Assembly (NCBI GenBank): GCA_000309945.1
Contig: CM001633.1
Span: 2,204,292-2,268,291, forward strand
Length of the DNA stretch: 64,000 bases
Reading direction: 5' to 3'
DNA from: Leptolyngbyaceae cyanobacterium JSC-12
Lineage (GTDB): Bacteria > Cyanobacteriota > Cyanobacteriia > Leptolyngbyales > Leptolyngbyaceae
The notes beneath the pieces were generated by a model. It searched no databases and was not told the DNA's origin. It was given only the letters and a program-made list of their open reading frames with translations. A program made the position numbers and the translations under genes. Shown piece after piece: positions 61,368 through 64,000 of this stretch; the stretch's first letter is position 1; each line of letters starts with the position of its first letter.

Positions 61368-62510
61368 ATGTTTAGTTCTACAAACTGGCGAAAAACAGCA
61401 GAGGCAATCACAATCCCAATCGGCGCACTGCTGTTTGCCTTAGTGCTGTTTGGTCTATTTTGTGCACTTTGCGGCAAAAATCCTTTTGCAGTGTATGGCT
61501 TAATTTTTAGGTCTGCCTTTGGCAATTGGAAATCCTTTCAGGGCACGTTATTACGTGCGGCACCTTTGATGCTTACCGCACTTTGTACTGCCCTCCCAGC
61601 GCGCTTGGGGTTAATGATTATTGGGAACGAAGGGGCATTGGTAATGGGAGGTTTAGCCTCGATCGTCGTCGGGTTAATCCTTTCTTATGGCAGCGTGACT
61701 CCAAGTGCTGAGCAACTCCAACAGGTCTCTGGCATCCCCTCAGTGCTGGTGCTGTCAGGGATGGCGTTAGCAGGGATAGTAGCAGGCGGTCTCTGGATTG
61801 CGGCTGTGGGCGCCTTGAGGCATTATCGAGCAGTCAATGAAACTATCAGTAGTTTGCTGATGAATTACATTGCGATCGCCATCATGAATCAGCTCGTAGG
61901 CGGTCTCATTAAAGATCCAGGTGAAACCGTCAAAGCCTCTAGTTTTGCCTTACCAGAAGTGAACCGATTAACAAATCTGCCAGCTACCCGAATTCACTTT
62001 GGCTTGCTCTATGGAATCATTGTGTGTGTTCTTGCCTATATTCTGATTCAGCACACCACCTTCGGTTTTGCAGCCCGAACAGCAGGTGGCAATGTTAAAG
62101 CAGCTCGAATTGCGGGGCTTCCAGTTGGCAAGCTTACCATCATTATCTGCTTCCTGGCGGGGTCGTGCGCTGGCTTGGCAGGCATGGCAGAAGTGGCAGC
62201 GGTTCATGGTCGAGTTAATGAATCATTGGTAGCTGGTTATGGTTACACTGGCATTCTGGTTGCGTTTGTCGCTCGCTACAATCCCATCGCTTGCACCATC
62301 GTTGCCATCTTGTTAGGAGGGATTATTTCCAGCGGCGGCGCACTCCAACGAAACCTGGGAATGCCAGATGCAACGGTGCTGGTATTCCAAGGGCTAGTCT
62401 TCTTAGTCATTCTTTACAGCGACTCCCTGTATGGGCGCTTCAAAATTTTCAAGGAGCCTGTGGTTAAGGCTCCACTCCCACCTTCTGCCTCAACAGCAGT
62501 TCCTGTTTAG
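61368..62510 (+). CDS. BMP-type ABC importer permease 1
   Basis: The 380-residue protein is a BPD_transp_2-type permease with about eight to nine membrane helices. Family motifs are RAAPLMLTALCTALPARLGL, NEGALVMGG and NETISSLLMNYIAIAI. It starts directly after the stop of the binding-protein gene, with no gap, and is longer than permease 2, as in YufP-type nucleoside systems. Substrate probably a nucleoside or related compound, by family. Confidence 0.9.
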   Translation: MFSSTNWRKTAEAITIPIGALLFALVLFGLFCALCGKNPFAVYGLIFRSAFGNWKSFQGTLLRAAPLMLTALCTALPARLGLMIIGNEGALVMGGLASIVVGLILSYGSVTPSAEQLQQVSGIPSVLVLSGMALAGIVAGGLWIAAVGALRHYRAVNETISSLLMNYIAIAIMNQLVGGLIKDPGETVKASSFALPEVNRLTNLPATRIHFGLLYGIIVCVLAYILIQHTTFGFAARTAGGNVKAARIAGLPVGKLTIIICFLAGSCAGLAGMAEVAAVHGRVNESLVAGYGYTGILVAFVARYNPIACTIVAILLGGIISSGGALQRNLGMPDATVLVFQGLVFLVILYSDSLYGRFKIFKEPVVKAPLPPSASTAVPV

Positions 62511-62590
62511 AGGTTCAATGCGATAAAGCGGTTATTTTTCTTCAAGACATATTCAGAAGTTTTCAAACAATGCTTACAGGACGATAATTC

Positions 62591-63550
62591 ATGGCAGCAG
62601 AAACACTTGGTTGGTGGGGAGTTCCCCTCGGTATTCTGGCAGGAACCCTTAGAGGAAGTGCTCCATTTTTGTTTGTCAGCTTGGGCGAATGCTTGACCGA
62701 AAAGAGCGGCAAAATCAACCTGGGGTTGGAAGGAACATTGTTAATGGGAGCCATGAGTGCCTATGCTATTTCCTATTTGGGCACCGAGAAGTGGGGCATG
62801 ACTCCAGCCGCATCTCCCTGGCTAGGAGTTCTGATCGCAGGTCTGGCAGGCATGGTCATGGGATTTATTCATGCCTGGTTATCTCAGCAACCCAAAGTGA
62901 ACGACATTGCCGTTGGCATCGCTATGATTATTTTCGGCAGTGGAGTCGCATTTTTTCTCGGAAAACCGTTTATTCAGCCTCAAGCTCCCCAGTTGCCATC
63001 AATTGAGTTAGGGCAATTGTTTTCAAACTCACCAGCTTTGCAATCAGCACTCAAAATCAGTCCTTTATTTTTGATTGGGCTAGTGCTAGCACCTCTAATG
63101 AACTGGTTCTTTAACTCCACACGTCCAGGATTGTTTGTGCGTGCAGTAGGTGACAGTCCCGATGCAGCTCTGGCGATGGGAGTATCAATCAAGAAAGTAA
63201 GAATGCTTTGCATTATTGTGGGCAGTTTTCTGGCTGGCATTGGGGGAGCGTATTTGTCGCTAGTTTATCCCGGTAGCTGGACGGAGCGTATCTCCAGCGG
63301 TCAGGGTTTGATGGCAGTGGCATTGGTCATCTTTGCGCGATGGAACCCAATTCAATGCCTGTGGGCTTCTTTATTCTTCGGCGGTGCACAGTCGATTGGT
63401 CCGGCACTGCAAGCAGTGGGGATTGATCAGGGCTACTACTTATTTAACGCTGCACCTTATTTCCTCACCCTCCTGATTATGATCATTACCTGTTCCCCCA
63501 AGAAGACATTGTCAGGTGCACCTGGTGCCCTGGGCACGATTAGTGGATAG
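62591..63550 (+). CDS. BMP-type ABC importer permease 2
   Basis: The 319-residue protein is the second permease (YufQ-like). It has about eight membrane helices, an early family motif GKINLGLEGTLLMGAMSAYA, and a later GVSIKKVRMLCIIVGSFLAG. The gap to permease 1 is 80 bp and contains no gene. The two permeases should form a heterodimer with the ATPase encoded next. Confidence 0.9.
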   Translation: MAAETLGWWGVPLGILAGTLRGSAPFLFVSLGECLTEKSGKINLGLEGTLLMGAMSAYAISYLGTEKWGMTPAASPWLGVLIAGLAGMVMGFIHAWLSQQPKVNDIAVGIAMIIFGSGVAFFLGKPFIQPQAPQLPSIELGQLFSNSPALQSALKISPLFLIGLVLAPLMNWFFNSTRPGLFVRAVGDSPDAALAMGVSIKKVRMLCIIVGSFLAGIGGAYLSLVYPGSWTERISSGQGLMAVALVIFARWNPIQCLWASLFFGGAQSIGPALQAVGIDQGYYLFNAAPYFLTLLIMIITCSPKKTLSGAPGALGTISG

Positions 63551-63657
63551 CTCTGGTGGGGTTTTGTCCTTCTCGGATATTCTTAAAAATTTGCCCTCCA
63601 GTTTGCAAGTTCTATCCTGTTTAACTTTGTCTCTCACATTCCCTCTCAGGAGGTTCC

Positions 63658-64000
63658 ATGACCAACGTTGCTAACCAGACTGAACCTAATCCTCTACCAC
63701 CTCTCCCTACGATGACAACCCCACCAGAGCTTGAGGTTGTCAACATGACTAAGCGGTTTGGCAGCCTTGTGGCATTAGACAACGTTTCGTTGCATCTCAA
63801 ACCAGCCACGTTTCATGCGCTCTTAGGTGAGAACGGTGCTGGCAAAAGTACGTTGGTAAAGTGCATCATGGGCTTTTACAAAGCGGATCATGGGGATGTG
63901 CTTATCAATAAACATGCTCGGGCGATTGAGAGTCCACGAGATGCTCATAAGTACGGCATCGGTATGGTCTATCAACACTTCACCTCAGTCCCAGCAATGA
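63658..64000 (+). CDS. BMP-type ABC importer ATPase, cut by the window end
   Basis: The first 114 codons of the ATP-binding subunit are present; the gene runs off the right edge. The start ATG 63658 is preceded by a near-perfect CAGGAGG. Walker A is GENGAGKST, and the Q-loop begins at MVYQHFT. YufO-type relatives carry two ABC modules in one chain, so the full gene is probably about 1.5 kb. Its N-terminal extension (about 22 residues) is Pro/Thr-rich. Confidence 0.93.
   Translation, partial: MTNVANQTEPNPLPPLPTMTTPPELEVVNMTKRFGSLVALDNVSLHLKPATFHALLGENGAGKSTLVKCIMGFYKADHGDVLINKHARAIESPRDAHKYGIGMVYQHFTSVPAM

Overview
The window is a 64 kb stretch of a cyanobacterial chromosome. The evidence is a complete photosystem II D1 gene (psbA), several proteins of families known mainly from cyanobacteria and plastids (Ycf46, Ycf51, DUF1815, DUF6679, DUF6930, DUF2808, an SLH-domain iron-uptake porin), and frequent HIP1 octamers (GCGATCGC) inside and between genes. 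No heterocyst or nitrogen-fixation genes were seen. No rRNA, tRNA, CRISPR array or prophage was recognised. The species cannot be named from the sequence alone; a filamentous Leptolyngbya-like lineage is a guess.

Layout. 0-10 kb: MlaE-type lipid permease, secreted glycosidase-like and SH3 proteins, small conserved proteins, a HlyD-type adaptor, a PlsY-like/PEP-swivelling-domain fusion protein and a bactofilin. A decayed IS605-type right end lies at 3.0 kb. 10.5-13.8 kb: psbA with promoter and terminator, a DUF1815 gene, about 800 bp with no gene, and a compact IS200-type element. 13.8-25 kb: hflX, phoU, clpP, a giant TamB-like protein and a DUF6930 protein. 24.9-31 kb: sufA-type Fe-S carrier, TPR protein, ycf51, an overlapping polyol dehydrogenase/aminotransferase pair, a rhomboid homologue that has lost its active-site residues, and a CNNM/CorC-type transporter. 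31-40 kb: a DUF4129/DUF4350 pair, an AMIN amidase, a family-10-like glycosidase, a serine-recombinase-like protein and a GH65/beta-phosphoglucomutase fusion. 40-44 kb: exported proteins and hydrolases. 44.4-49.5 kb: the cluster rpmH-rnpA-PH protein-yidC-jag-yceD-ycf46. 49.6-60 kb: creatininase-like protein, porin, GAF/HD-GYP regulator, ChaN-like protein, pgsA, a sugar-phosphate transferase, an SGNH-like protein and an AmpD-type amidase. 60-64 kb: a BMP-type ABC importer (binding lipoprotein, two permeases and an ATPase cut by the window end).

Most genes are housekeeping, envelope or photosynthesis genes in short operons on both strands, often with convergent ends that touch or overlap. I found no gene island that looks like an undescribed defence or biosynthetic system. 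The most unusual items are proteins that keep a family fold but lose its catalytic residues (rhomboid, serine recombinase, PlsY domain), the PlsY/phosphotransferase fusion, an HD-GYP protein with a cysteine-bearing insert, a possible coupled leader ORF ahead of the BMP importer, and perfect 15-20 bp tandem duplications at several gene boundaries.
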